Positions 10,577 to 24,600 of a stretch of DNA of 64,000 nt are shown piece after piece (position 1 is the first letter of the stretch; each line of letters begins with the position of its first letter). The position numbers were made by a program, and so were the translations under genes. Source of the DNA: Platycnemis pennipes. Lineage: Eukaryota; Arthropoda; Insecta; Odonata; Platycnemididae. The notes beneath the pieces were generated by a model that saw only the letters and a list, made by a program, of their open reading frames with translations, made no database searches and was not told where the DNA came from. Location of the stretch: assembly GCA_933228895.1 (NCBI GenBank), contig OW121852.1:133977544-134041543 (forward strand), in the 5' to 3' direction.

Positions 10577-13500
10577 ACCATTTCGCCCGTCTGCAGCTCA
10601 GTTCACCAAAATTTATGCAAAACATCCTAGTGAAATAAAAAAATCCAATTCTCAGGCTTCCACTCAAACTTGGATTTTTTCATCTGAATTCATTTCTCCC
10701 GCTGTTTTTTATCTAAAATTAACCATTTCGCCTGTCTGCAGCTCAGTTCACCAAAATTTATGCAAAACATCCTAGTGAAATAAAAAAATCCACTTCTCAG
10801 GCTTCCACTCAAACTTGGATTTTTTCATCTGAATTCATTTCTTCCGCTGTTTTTATCTAAAATTAACCATTTCGCCCGTCTGCAGCTCAGTTCACCAAAG
10901 TTTATGCAAAACATCCTAGTGAAATAAAAAAATCCACTTCTCAAGCTTCCACTCAAACTTTGATTTTTTCATCTGAATTCATTTCTCCTGCTGTTTTTTA
11001 TCTAAAATTAACCATTTCGCTCGTCTGCAGCTCAAATCACCAAACTTTATGCAAAACATCCCAGTGAAATAAAAAAATCCACTTCTCAGGCTTCCACTCA
11101 AACTTGGATTTTTTCATCTGAATTCATTTCTCCCGCTGTTTTTTGTCTAAAATTAATCATTTCGCCCGTCTGCAGCTCAGATCACAAAAATTTATGCAAA
11201 ACATCCTAGTGAAATAAAAAAATACACTTCTCAGGCTTCCACTCAAACTTATATTTTTTTAATCTGAATTCATTTCTCTCGCTGTTTTTTATCTAAAATT
11301 AACCATTTCGCCCGTCTGCAGCTCAGTTCACCAAAATTTATGCAAAACATCCCAGTGAAATAAAAAATCCACTTCTCAGGCTTCCACTCAAACTTGGATT
11401 TTTTCATCTGAATTCATTTCTCCCGCTGTTTTTTATCTAAAATTAACCATTTCGCCCGTCTGTAGCTCAGTTCACCAAAGTTTATGCAAAACATCCCAGT
11501 GAAATAAAAAAATCCACTTCTCAGGCTTCCACTCAAACATGGATTTTTTCATCTGAATTCATTTCTCCCGCTGTTTTTTATCTAAAATTAACATTTTCGT
11601 CCTTCTGCAGCTCAGTTCACCAAAATTTATGCAAAACATCCTAGTGAAATAAAAAAATCCACTTCTCAGGCTTTCACTCAAACTTGGAATTTTTCATCTG
11701 AATTCATTTCTCCCGCTGTTTTTTATCTAAAATTAACGATTTCGCCCGTCTGCAGCTCAGTTAACCAAAATTTATGCAAAACTTCCGTGTAAAATAAAAA
11801 AATCCACTTCTCAGGCTTCCACTCAAACTTGGATTTTTTCATCTGAATTCATTTCTCCCGCTGTTTTTTTATCTAAAATTAACCATTTCGCCCGTCTGCA
11901 GCTCAAATCACCAAAATTTATGCAAAACATCCCAGTGAAATAAAAAAATCCACTTCTCAGGCTTCCACTCAAACTTGGATTTTTTCATCTGAATTCATTT
12001 CTCCCGCTGTTTTTTATCTAAAATTAACCATTTCGCCCGTCTGCAGCTCAGTTCACCAAAATTTATGCAAAACATCCTAGTGAAATAAAAAATTCCACTT
12101 CTCAGGCTTCCACTCAAACTTGGATTTTTTCATCTGAAATCATTTCTCCCGCTGTTTTTTATCTAAAATTAACCATTTCGCCCGTCTGCAGCTCAGATCT
12201 CCAAAATTTATGCAAAACATCCTAGTCAAATAAAAAAATCCACTTCTCAGGCTTCCAATCAAACTTGGATTTTTTCATCTGAATTCATTTCTCCCGCTGT
12301 TTTTTATCTAAAATTAACCATTTCGCCCGTCTGCAGCTCAGTTAACTAAAATTTATGCAAAACATCCTAGTAAAATAAAAAAATCCACTTCTCAGGCTTC
12401 CACTCAAACTTGGATTTTTTCATCTGAATTCATTTCTCCCGCTGTTTTTTATCCAAAATTAATTATTTCGCCCGTCTGCAGCTCAGTTCACCAAAATTTA
12501 TGCAAAACATCCTAGTGAAATAAAAAAATCCACTTCTCAGGCATCCACTCAAACTTGGATTTTTTCATCTGAATTCATTTCTCCCGCTGTTTTTTATCTA
12601 AAATTAACCATTTCGCCCGTCTGCAGCTCAGTTCACCAAAATTTATGCAAAACATCCTAGTGAAATAAAAAAATCCACTTCTCAGGCTTCCACTCAAACT
12701 TGGATTTTTTCATCTGAATTCATTTCTCCCGCTGTTTTTTATCTAAAATTAACCATTTCGCCCGTCTGCAGCTCAGTTAACTAAAATTTATGCAAAACAT
12801 CCTAGTAAAATAAAAGAATCCACTTCTCAGGCTTCCACTCAAACTTGGATTTTTTCATCTGAATTCATTTCTCCCGCTGTTTTTTATCCAAAATTAATTA
12901 TTTCGCCCGTCTGCAGCTCAGTTCACCAAAATTTATGCAAAACATCCTAGTGAAATAAAAAAATCAACTTCTCAGGCTACCACTCAAACTTGGATTTTTT
13001 CATCTGAATTCATTTCTCCCGCTGTTTTTTATCTAAAATTAACAATTTCGCCCGTCTGCAACTCAGTTCACCAAAATTTATGCAAAACATCCTAGTGAAA
13101 TAAAAAAATCCACCTCTCAGGCTTCCACTCAAACTTGGATTTTTTCATCTGAATTCATTTCTCCCGCTGTTTTTTATCTAAAATTAACCATTTCGCCCGT
13201 CTGCAGCTCAGTTCACCAAAGTTTATGCAAAACATCCTAGTGAAATAAAAAAATCCACTTCTCAAGCTTCCACTCAAACTTTAATTTTTTCATCTGAATT
13301 CATTTCTCCTGCTGTTTTTTATCTAAAATTAACCATTTCGCTCGTCTGCAGCTCAAATCACCAAACTTTATGCAAAACATCCCAGTGAAATAAAAAAATC
13401 CACTTCTCAGGCTTCCACTCAAACTTGGATTTTTTCATCTGAATTCATTTTTCCCGCTGTTTTTTGTCTAAAATTAACCATTTCGCCCGTCTGCAGCTCA

Positions 13501-13774
13501 GTTCACCAAAATTTATGCAAAACATCCCAGTGAAATAAAAAAATCCACTTCTCAGGCTTCCACTCAAACTTGGATTTTTTCATCTGAATTCATTTCTACC
13601 GCTGTTTTTTATCTAAAATTAACCATTTCGCCCGTCTGCAGCTCAAATCACCAAAATTTATGCAAAACATCCCAGTGAAATAAAAAAATCCACTTCTCAG
13701 GCTTCCACTCAAACTTGGATTTTTTCATCTGAATTCATTTCTCCCGCTGTTTTTTATCTAAAATTAACCATTTC
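10577..13774 (+). repeat. Mixed satellite tract related to 61.8-63.0 kb
   Basis: About 22 monomers. CTTCCGCTG with a five-T run at 10,841, CAAACTTTATG near 11,044, GTCTAAAATTAATC near 11,146 and ATCACAAAAA at 11,181 reappear 51,002 bp later, with marker hits at 61,843 and 62,183. A seven-T monomer at 11,861 reappears at 62,428, an offset 434-435 bp shorter, so the distal copy lacks three monomers that are present here between those points. No gene is seen. Confidence 0.75.
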
Positions 13775-14755
13775 GCCCGTCTGCAGCTCAGTTCACCAAA
13801 ATTTATGCAAAACATCCTAGTGAAATAAAAAAATCCACTTCTCAGGCTTCCACTCAAACTTGGATTTTTTCATCTGAAATCATTTCTCCCGCTGTTTTTT
13901 ATCTAAAATTAACCATTTCGCCCGTCTGCAGCTCAGTTCAGCAAAATGTATGCAAAACATCCTAGTGAAATAAAAAAATCCACTTCTCAGGCTTCCACTC
14001 AAAATTGGATTTTTTCATCTGAATTCATTTCTCCCGCTGTTTTTTATCTAAAATTAACCATTTCGCCCGTCTGCAGCTCAGTTCACCAAAGTTTATGCAA
14101 AACATCCTAGTGAAATAAAAAAATCCACTTCTCAGACTTCCACTCAAACTTGGATTTTTTCATCTGAATTCATTTCTCCCGCTGTTTTTTATCTAAAATT
14201 AACATTTTCGTCCTTCTGCAGCTCAGTTCACCAAAATTTATGCAAAACATCCTAGTGAAATAAAAAAATTCACTTCTCAGGCTTTCACTCAAACTTGGAA
14301 TTTTTCATCTGAATTCATTTCTCCCGCTGTTTTTTATCTAATATTAACGATTTCGCCCGTCTGCAGCTCAGTTAACCAAAATTTATGCAAAACTTCCGTG
14401 TAAAATAAAAAAATCCACTTCTCATGCTTCCACTCAAACTTGGATTTTTTCATCTGAATTCATTTCTCCCGCTGTTTTTTATCCAAAATTAATTATTTCG
14501 CCCGTCTGCAGCTCAGTTCACCAAAATTTATGCAAAACATCCTAGTGAAATAAAAAAATCCACTTCTCAGGCTTCCACTCAAACTTGGATTTTTTCATCT
14601 GAATTCATTTCTCCCGCTGTTTTTTATCTAAAATTAACCATTTCGCCCGTCTGCAACTCAGTTCACCAAAATTTATGCAAAACATCCTAGTGAAATAAAA
14701 AAATCCACCTCTCAGGCTTCCACTCAAACTTGGATTTTTTCATCTGAATTCATTT
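13775..14755 (+). repeat. Higher-order block C, copy 1 (about 7 monomers)
   Basis: The markers CTGAAATCATT (about 13,875), CAGCAAAATG (13,939) and ATTTTCGTCCTTC (14,204) each recur 1,449 bp later, which is ten monomers minus one base. The match ends near 14,755, where this copy carries CTTCCGCTG with a five-T run and the partner does not. Confidence 0.75.
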
Positions 14756-15223
14756 CTTCCGCTGTTTTTATCTAAAATTAACCATTTCGCCCGTCTGCAG
14801 CTCAGTTCACCAAAGTTTATGTAAAACATCCTAGTGAAATAAAAAAATCCACTTCTCAAGCTTCCACTCAAAATTTGATTTTTTCATCTGAATTCATTTC
14901 TCCCGCTGTTTTTTATCTAAAATTAACCATTTCGCTCGTCTGCAGCTCAAATCACCAAAATTTATGCAAAACATCCCAGTGAAATAAAAAAATCCACTTC
15001 TCAGGCTTCCACGCAAACTTGGATTTTTTCATCTGAATTCATTTCTCCCGCTGTTTTTTATCTAAAATTAACCATTTCGCCCGTCTGCAGCTCAGTTCAC
15101 CAAAATTTATGCAAAACATCCTAGTGAAATAAAAAAATCCACTTCTCAGGCTTCCACTCAAACTTGGATTTTTTCATCTGAATTCATTTCTCCCGCTGTT
15201 TTTTATCTAAAATTAACCATTTC

Positions 15224-16204
15224 GCCCGTCTGCAGCTCAGTTCACCAAAATTTATGCAAAACATCCTAATGAAATAAAAAAATCCACTTCTCAGGCTTCC
15301 ACTCAAACTTGGATTTTTTCATCTGAAATCATTTCTCCCGCCGTTTTTTATCTAAAATTAACCATTTCGCCCGTCTGCAGCTCAGTTCAGCAAAATGTAT
15401 GCAAAACATCCTAGTGAAATAAAAAAATCCACTTCTCAGGCTTCCACTCAAAATTGGATTTTTTCATCTGAATTCATTTCTCCCGCTGTTTTTTATCTAA
15501 AATTAACCATTTCGCCCGTCTGTAGCTCAGTTCACCAAAGTTTATGCAAAACATCCTAGTGAAATAAAAAAATCCACTTCTCAGACTTCCACTCAAACTT
15601 GGATTTTTTCATCTGAATTCATTTCTCCCGCTGTTTTTTATCTAAAATTAACATTTTCGTCCTTCTACAGCTCAGTTCACCAAAATTTATGCAAAACATC
15701 CTAGTGAAATAAAAAAATCCACTTCTCAGGCTTTCACTCAAACTTGGAATTTTTCATCTGAATTCATTTCTCCCGCTGTTTTTTATCTAATATTAACGAT
15801 TTCGCCCGTCTGCAGCTCAGTTAACCAAAATTTATGCAAAACTTCCGTGTAAAATAAAAAAATCCACTTCTCATGCTTCCACTCAAACTTGGATTTTTTC
15901 ATCTGAATTCATTTCTCCCGCTGTTTTTTATCCAAAATTAATTATTTCGCCCGTCTGCAGCTCAGTTCACCAAAATTTATGCAAAACATCCTAGTGAAAT
16001 AAAAAAATCCACTTCTCAGGCTTCCACTCAAACTTGGATTTTTTCATCTGAATTCATTTCTCCCGCTGTTTTTTATCTAAAATTAACCATCTCGCCCGTC
16101 TGCAACTCAGTTCACCAAAATTTATGCAAAACATCCTAGTGAAATAAAAAAATCCACCTCTCAGGCTTCCACTCAAACTTGGATTTTTTCATCTGAATTC
16201 ATTT
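15224..16204 (+). repeat. Higher-order block C, copy 2 (about 7 monomers)
   Basis: This copy is partner of 13,775-14,755, with CAGCAAAATG at 15,388 and ATTTTCGTCCTTC at 15,653. From about 15,930 onward this tract also matches 18.39-19.92 kb at an offset of 2,460 bp (17 monomers): CTCGCCCGTC at 16,091 and 18,551, CGCCTGTC near 16,239 and 18,699, and the 138-bp monomer at 17,171 and 19,631. It is therefore the upstream relative of the D pair. Confidence 0.75.
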
Positions 16205-17317
16205 CTCCCGCTGTTTTTTATCTAAAATTAACTATTTCGCCTGTCTGCAGCTCAGATCACCAAAATTTATGCAAAACATCCTAGTGAAATAAAAAAATCC
16301 ACTTCTCAGGCTTCCACTCAAACTTGGATTTTTTCATCTGAATTCATTTCTCCCGCTGTTTTTTATCTAAAATTAACAATTTCGCCCGTCTGCAGCTCAG
16401 TTCACCAAAATTTATGCAAAACATCCTAGTGAAATAAAAAAATCCACTTCTCAGGCTTCCACTCAAACTTGGATTTTTTCATCTGAATTCATTTCTCCCG
16501 CTGCTTTTTTTCTAAAATTAACAATTTCGCCCGTCTGCAGCTCAGTTCACCAAAATTTATGCAAAACATCCTAGTGAAATAAAAAAATCCACTTCTCAGG
16601 CTTCCACTCAAACTTGGATTTTTTCATCTGAATTCATTTCTCCCGCTGTTTTTTATCTAAAATTAACCATTTCGCCCGTCTCCAGCTCAGTTAACTAAAA
16701 TTTATGCAAAACATCCTAGTAAAATAAAAAAATCCACTTCTCAGGCTTCCACTCAAACTTGGATTTTTTCATCTGAATTCATTTCTCCCGCTGTTTTTTA
16801 TCGAAAATTAATTATTTCGCCCGTCTGCAGCTCAGTTCACCAAAACTTATGCAAAACATCCTAGTGAAATAAAAAAATCCACTTCTCAGGCTACCACTCA
16901 AACTTGGATTTTTTCATCTGAATTCATTTCTCCCGCTGTTTTTTATCTAAAATTAACAATTTCGCCCGTCTGCAGCTCAGTTCACCAAAATTTATGCAAA
17001 ACATCCTAGTGAAATAAAAAAATCCACTTCTCAGGCTTCCACTCAAACTTGGATTTTTTCATCTGAATTCATTTCTCCCGCTGTTTTTTATCTAAAATTA
17101 ACAATTTCGCTCGTCTGCAGCTCAGTTCACCAAAATTTATGCAAAACATCCTAGTGAAATAAAAAAATACAGGCTTCCACTCAAACTTGGATTTTTTCAT
17201 CTGAATTCATTTCTCCCGCTGTTTATTATCTAAAATTAACCATTTCGCCCGTCTGCAGCTCAGTTAACTAAAATTTATGCAAAACATCCTAGTAAAATAA
17301 AAAAATCCACTTCTCAG
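16205..17317 (+). repeat. Satellite tract leading into the 4,345-bp tandem pair
   Basis: About eight monomers in the same order as 18.67-19.78 kb at a 2,460-bp offset. It includes the GCTGCTTTTTTTC variant near 16,500 and the first 138-bp monomer, in which AAAAAAATAC runs directly into AGGCTTCC (at 17,171). No gene is seen. Confidence 0.85.
17145..17220 (+). repeat. 138-bp short monomer type (first of seven copies)
   Basis: In this type AAAAAAATAC runs directly into AGGCTTCC, a net loss of 7 bp that removes part of the left dyad arm and of the spacer. Copies are marked by AGGC at 17,171, 19,631, 23,976, 29,332, 34,257, 49,477 and 52,661. All share the GTTTATTATC change just downstream, so they descend from one event and have spread only as part of larger block duplications. 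Confidence 0.9.
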
Positions 17318-20300
17318 GCTTCCACTCAAACTTGGATTTTTTCATCTGAATTCATTTCTCCCGCTGTTTTTTATCCAAAATTAATTATTTCGCCCGTCTG
17401 CAGCTCAGTTCACCAAAATTTATGCAAAACATCCTAGTGAAATAAAAAAATCCACTTCTCAGGCTTCCATTAAAACTTGGATTTTTTCATCTGAATTCAT
17501 TTCTCCCGCTGTTTTTTATTCAAAATTAATTATTTCGCCCGTCTGCAGCTCAGTTCACCAAAATTTATGCAAAACATCCTAGTGAAATAAAAAAATCCAC
17601 TTCTCAGGCTTCCACTCAAACTTGGATTTTTTCATCTGAATTCATTTCTCCCGCTGTTTTTTATCTAAAATTAACCATTTCGCCCGTCTGCAACTCAGTT
17701 CACCAAAATTTATGCCAAACATCCTAGTGAAATAAAAAAAATCCACTTCTCAGGCTTCCATTAAAACTTGGATTTTTTCATCTGAATTCATTTCTCCCGC
17801 TGTTTTTTATCCAAAATTAATTATTTCGCCCGTCTGCAGCTCAGATCACCAAAATTTATGCAAAACATCCTAGTGAAATAAAAAAATACACTTCTCAGGC
17901 TTCCACTCAAACTTATATTTTTTTAATCTGAATTCATTTCTCTCGCTGTTTTTTATCTAAAATTAACCATTTCGCCCGTCTGCAGTTCAGTTCACCAAAA
18001 TTTATGCAAAACATCCCAGTGAAATAAAAAAATCCACTTCTCAGGCTTCCACTCAAACTTGGATTTTTTCATCTGAATTCATTTCTCCCGCTGTTTTTTA
18101 TTTAAAATTAACAATTTCGCCCATCTGCAGCTCAAATCACCAAAATTTATGCAAAACATCCCAGTGAAATAAAAAAATCCACTTCTCAGGCTTCCACTCA
18201 AACTTGGATTTTTTCATCTGAATTCATTTCTCCCGCTGTTTTTTATCTAAAATTAACCATTTCGCCCGTCTGCAGCTCAGTTCACCAAAATTTATGCAAA
18301 ACATCCTAGTGAAATAAAAATTTCCACTTCTCAGGCTTCCACTCAAACTTGGATTTTTTCATCTGAATTCATTTCTCCCGCTGTTTTTTATCCAAAATTA
18401 ATTATTTCGCCCGTCTGCAGCTCAGTTCACCAAAATTTATGCAAAACATCCTAGTGAAATAAAAAAATCCACTTCTCAGGCTTCCACTCAAATTTGGATT
18501 TTTTCATCTGAATTCATTTCTCCCGCTGTTTTTTATCTAAAATTAACCATCTCGCCCGTCTGCAACTCAGTTCACCAAAATTAATGCAAAACATCCTAGT
18601 GAAATAAAAAAATCCACCTCTCAGGCTTCCACTCAAACTTGGATTTTTTCATCTGAATTCATTTCTCCCGCTGTTTTTTATCTAAAATTAACTATTTCGC
18701 CTGTCTGCAGCTCAGATCACCAAAATTTATGCAAAACATCCTAGTGAAATAAAAAAATCCACTTCTCAGGCTTCCACTCAAACTTGGATTTTTTCATCTG
18801 AATTCATTTCTCCCGCTGTTTTTTATCTAAAATTAACAATTTCGCCCGTCTGCAGCTCAGTTCACCAAAATTTATGCAAAACATCCTAGTGAAATAAAAA
18901 AATCCACTTCTCAGGCTTCCACTCAAACTTGGATTTTTTCATCTGAATTCATTTCTCCCGCTGCTTTTTTTCTAAAATTAACAATTTCGCCCGTCTGCAG
19001 CTCAGTTCACCAAAATTTATGCAAAACATCCTAGTGAAATAAAAAAATCCACTTCTCAGGCTTCCACTCAAACTTGGATTTTTTCATCTGAATTCATTTC
19101 TCCCGCTGTTTTTTATCTAAAATTAACCATTTCGCCCGTCTGCAGCTCAGTTAACTAAAATTTATGCAAAACATCCTAGTAAAATAAAAAAATCCACTTC
19201 TCAGGCTTCCACTCAAACTTGGATTTTTTCATCTGAATTCATTTCTCCCGCTGTTTTTTATCCAAAATTAATTATTTCGCCCGTCTGCAGCTCAGTTCAC
19301 CAAAATTTATGCAAAACATCCTAGTGAAATAAAAAAATCCACTTCTCAGGCTACCACTTAAACTTGGATTTTTTCATCTGAATTCATTTCTCCCGCTGTT
19401 TTTTATCTAAAATTAACAATTTCGCCCGTCTGCAGCTCAGTTCACCAAAATTTATGCAAAACATCCTAGTGAAATAAAAAAATCCACTTCTCAGGCTTCC
19501 ACTCAAACTTGGATTTTTTCATCTGAATTCATTTCTCCCGCTGTTTTTTATCTAAAATTAACAATTTCGCTCGTCTGCAGCTCAGTTCACCAAAATTTAT
19601 GCAAAACATCCTAGTGAAATAAAAAAATACAGGCTTCCACTCAAACTTGGATTTTTTCATCTGAATTCATTTCTCCCGCTGTTTATTATCTAAAATTAAC
19701 CATTTCGCCCGTCTGCAGCTCAGTTAACTAAAATTTATGCAAAACATCCTAGTAAAATAAAAAAATCCACTTCTCAGGCTTCCACTCAAACTTGGATTTT
19801 TTCATCTGAATTCATTTCTCCCGCTGTTTTTTATCCAAAATTAATTATTTCGCCCGTCTGCAGCTCAGTTCACCAAAATTTATGCAAAACATCCTAGTGA
19901 AATAAAAAAATCCACTTCTCAGGCTTCCACTCAAACTTGGATTTTTTCATCTGAATTCATTTCTCCCGCTGTTTTTTATCTAAAATTAACCATTTCGCCG
20001 GTCTGCAGCTCAGTTCACCAAAGTTTTTGCAAAACATCATAGTGAAATAAAAAAATCCACTTCTCAGGCTACCACTCAAATTTGGATTTTTTCATCTGAA
20101 TTCATTTCTCCCGCTGTTTTTTATCTAAAATTAACCATTTCGCCCGTCTGCAGCTCAGTTCACCAAAATGTATGCAAAACATCCTAGTGAAATAAAAAAA
20201 TCCACTTCTCAGGCTTCCACTCAAACTTGGATTTTTTCATCTGAATTCATTTCTCCCGCTGTTTTTTATCTTAAATTAACCATTTCGCCCGTCTGCAGCT

Positions 20301-21662
20301 CAGTTCACCAAAATGTATGCAAAACATCCTAGTGAAATAAAAAAATCCACTTCTCAGGCTTCCACTCAAACTTGGATTTTTTCATCTGAATTCATTTCTC
20401 CCGCTGTTTTTTATCTTAAATTAACCATTTCGCCCGTCTGCAGCTCAGTTCACCAAAGTTTATGTAAAACATCCTAGTGAAATAAAAAAATCCACTTCTC
20501 AAGCTTCCACTCAAACTTTGATTTTTTCATCTGAATTCATTTCTCCCGCTGTTTTTTATCTAAAATTAACCATTTCGCTCGTCTGCAGCTCAAATCACCA
20601 AAATTTATGCAAAACATCCCAGTGAAATAAAAAAATCCACTTCTCAGGCTTCCACGCAAACTTGGATTTTTTCATCTGAATTCATTTCTCCCGCTGTTTT
20701 TTATCTAAAATTAACCATTTCGCCCGTCTGCAGCTCAGTTCACCAAAATTTATGCAAAACATCCCAGTGAAATAAAAAAATCCACTTCTCAGGCTTCCAC
20801 TCAAACTTGGATTTTTTCATCTGAATTCATTTCTACCGCTGTTTTTTATCTAAAATTAACCATTTCGCCCGTCTGCAGCTCAAATCACCAAAATTTATGC
20901 AAAACATCCCAGTGAAATAAAAAAATCCACTTCTCAGGCTTCCACTCAAACTTGGATTTTTTCATCTGAATTCATTTCTCCCGCTGTTTTTTATCTAAAA
21001 TTAACCATTTCGCCCGTCTGCAGCTCAGTTCACCAAAATTTATGCAAAACATACTAGTGAAATAAAAAAATCCACTTCTCAGGCTTCCACTCAAACTTGG
21101 ATTTTTTCATCTGAAATCATTTCTCCCGCTGTTTTTTATCTAAAATTAACCATTTCGCCCGTCTGCAGCTCAGTTCAGCAAAATGTATGCAAAACATCCT
21201 AGTGAAATAAAAAAATCCACTTCTCAGGCTTCCACTCAAAATTGAGTTTTTTCATCTGAATTCATTTCTCCCGCTGTTTTTTATCTAAAATTAACCATTT
21301 CGCCCGTCTGCAGCTCAGTTCACCAAAGTTTATGCAAAACATCCTAGTGAAATAAAAAAATCCACTTCTCAGACTTCCACTCAAACTTGGATTTTTTCAT
21401 CTGAATTCATTTCTCCCGCTGTTTTTTATCTAAAATTAACATTTTCGTCCTTCTGCAGCTCAGTTCACCAAAATTTATGCAAAACATCCTAGTGAAATAA
21501 AAAAATTCACTTCTCAGGCTTTCACTCAAACTTGGAATTTTTCATCTGAATTAATTTCTCCCGCTGTTTTTTATCTAATATTAACGATTTCGCCCGTCTG
21601 CAGCTCAGTTAACCAAAATTTATGCAAAACTTCCGTGTAAAATAAAAAAATCCACTTCTCAT
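17318..21662 (+). repeat. 30-monomer higher-order unit D, copy 1 (4,345 bp)
   Basis: This unit is followed directly by a second copy at an offset of exactly 4,345 bp. Matching rare variants include TTATTCAAAA near 17,518, TATGCCAAAC near 17,713, CTCGCCCGTC at 18,551, CAAATTTGG near 18,489, the 138-bp monomer at 19,631, AACATACTAG near 21,050, AATTGAGTTTTTTC near 21,240 and GAATTAATTTCTCC near 21,549. I found no mismatch at any site compared. Upstream identity stops at 17,317, where G here faces T at 21,662. Downstream, the shared register continues to 21,814, where CATT and CACT differ. Confidence 0.9.
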
Positions 21663-24600
21663 GCTTCCACTCAAACTTGGATTTTTTCATCTGAATTCAT
21701 TTCTCCCGCTGTTTTTTATCCAAAATTAATTATTTCGCCCGTCTGCAGCTCAGTTCACCAAAATTTATGCAAAACATCCTAGTGAAATAAAAAAATCCAC
21801 TTCTCAGGCTTCCATTAAAACTTGGATTTTTTCATCTGAATTCATTTCTCCCGCTGTTTTTTATTCAAAATTAATTATTTCGCCCGTCTGCAGCTCAGTT
21901 CACCAAAATTTATGCAAAACATCCTAGTGAAATAAAAAAATCCACTTCTCAGGCTTCCACTCAAACTTGGATTTTTTCATCTGAATTCATTTCTCCCGCT
22001 GTTTTTTATCTAAAATTAACCATTTCGCCCGTCTGCAACTCAGTTCACCAAAATTTATGCCAAACATCCTAGTGAAATAAAAAAAATCCACTTCTCAGGC
22101 TTCCATTAAAACTTGGATTTTTTCATCTGAATTCATTTCTCCCGCTGTTTTTTATCCAAAATTAATTATTTCGCCCGTCTGCAGCTCAGATCACCAAAAT
22201 TTATGCAAAACATCCTAGTGAAATAAAAAAATACACTTCTCAGGCTTCCACTCAAACTTATATTTTTTTAATCTGAATTCATTTCTCTCGCTGTTTTTTA
22301 TCTAAAATTAACCATTTCGCCCGTCTGCAGTTCAGTTCACCAAAATTTATGCAAAACATCCCAGTGAAATAAAAAAATCCACTTCTCAGGCTTCCACTCA
22401 AACTTGGATTTTTTCATCTGAATTCATTTCTCCCGCTGTTTTTTATTTAAAATTAACAATTTCGCCCATCTGCAGCTCAAATCACCAAAATTTATGCAAA
22501 ACATCCCAGTGAAATAAAAAAATCCACTTCTCAGGCTTCCACTCAAACTTGGATTTTTTCATCTGAATTCATTTCTCCCGCTGTTTTTTATCTAAAATTA
22601 ACCATTTCGCCCGTCTGCAGCTCAGTTCACCAAAATTTATGCAAAACATCCTAGTGAAATAAAAATTTCCACTTCTCAGGCTTCCACTCAAACTTGGATT
22701 TTTTCATCTGAATTCATTTCTCCCGCTGTTTTTTATCCAAAATTAATTATTTCGCCCGTCTGCAGCTCAGTTCACCAAAATTTATGCAAAACATCCTAGT
22801 GAAATAAAAAAATCCACTTCTCAGGCTTCCACTCAAATTTGGATTTTTTCATCTGAATTCATTTCTCCCGCTGTTTTTTATCTAAAATTAACCATCTCGC
22901 CCGTCTGCAACTCAGTTCACCAAAATTAATGCAAAACATCCTAGTGAAATAAAAAAATCCACCTCTCAGGCTTCCACTCAAACTTGGATTTTTTCATCTG
23001 AATTCATTTCTCCCGCTGTTTTTTATCTAAAATTAACTATTTCGCCTGTCTGCAGCTCAGATCACCAAAATTTATGCAAAACATCCTAGTGAAATAAAAA
23101 AATCCACTTCTCAGGCTTCCACTCAAACTTGGATTTTTTCATCTGAATTCATTTCTCCCGCTGTTTTTTATCTAAAATTAACAATTTCGCCCGTCTGCAG
23201 CTCAGTTCACCAAAATTTATGCAAAACATCCTAGTGAAATAAAAAAATCCACTTCTCAGGCTTCCACTCAAACTTGGATTTTTTCATCTGAATTCATTTC
23301 TCCCGCTGCTTTTTTTCTAAAATTAACAATTTCGCCCGTCTGCAGCTCAGTTCACCAAAATTTATGCAAAACATCCTAGTGAAATAAAAAAATCCACTTC
23401 TCAGGCTTCCACTCAAACTTGGATTTTTTCATCTGAATTCATTTCTCCCGCTGTTTTTTATCTAAAATTAACCATTTCGCCCGTCTGCAGCTCAGTTAAC
23501 TAAAATTTATGCAAAACATCCTAGTAAAATAAAAAAATCCACTTCTCAGGCTTCCACTCAAACTTGGATTTTTTCATCTGAATTCATTTCTCCCGCTGTT
23601 TTTTATCCAAAATTAATTATTTCGCCCGTCTGCAGCTCAGTTCACCAAAATTTATGCAAAACATCCTAGTGAAATAAAAAAATCCACTTCTCAGGCTACC
23701 ACTTAAACTTGGATTTTTTCATCTGAATTCATTTCTCCCGCTGTTTTTTATCTAAAATTAACAATTTCGCCCGTCTGCAGCTCAGTTCACCAAAATTTAT
23801 GCAAAACATCCTAGTGAAATAAAAAAATCCACTTCTCAGGCTTCCACTCAAACTTGGATTTTTTCATCTGAATTCATTTCTCCCGCTGTTTTTTATCTAA
23901 AATTAACAATTTCGCTCGTCTGCAGCTCAGTTCACCAAAATTTATGCAAAACATCCTAGTGAAATAAAAAAATACAGGCTTCCACTCAAACTTGGATTTT
24001 TTCATCTGAATTCATTTCTCCCGCTGTTTATTATCTAAAATTAACCATTTCGCCCGTCTGCAGCTCAGTTAACTAAAATTTATGCAAAACATCCTAGTAA
24101 AATAAAAAAATCCACTTCTCAGGCTTCCACTCAAACTTGGATTTTTTCATCTGAATTCATTTCTCCCGCTGTTTTTTATCCAAAATTAATTATTTCGCCC
24201 GTCTGCAGCTCAGTTCACCAAAATTTATGCAAAACATCCTAGTGAAATAAAAAAATCCACTTCTCAGGCTTCCACTCAAACTTGGATTTTTTCATCTGAA
24301 TTCATTTCTCCCGCTGTTTTTTATCTAAAATTAACCATTTCGCCGGTCTGCAGCTCAGTTCACCAAAGTTTTTGCAAAACATCATAGTGAAATAAAAAAA
24401 TCCACTTCTCAGGCTACCACTCAAATTTGGATTTTTTCATCTGAATTCATTTCTCCCGCTGTTTTTTATCTAAAATTAACCATTTCGCCCGTCTGCAGCT
24501 CAGTTCACCAAAATGTATGCAAAACATCCTAGTGAAATAAAAAAATCCACTTCTCAGGCTTCCACTCAAACTTGGATTTTTTCATCTGAATTCATTTCTC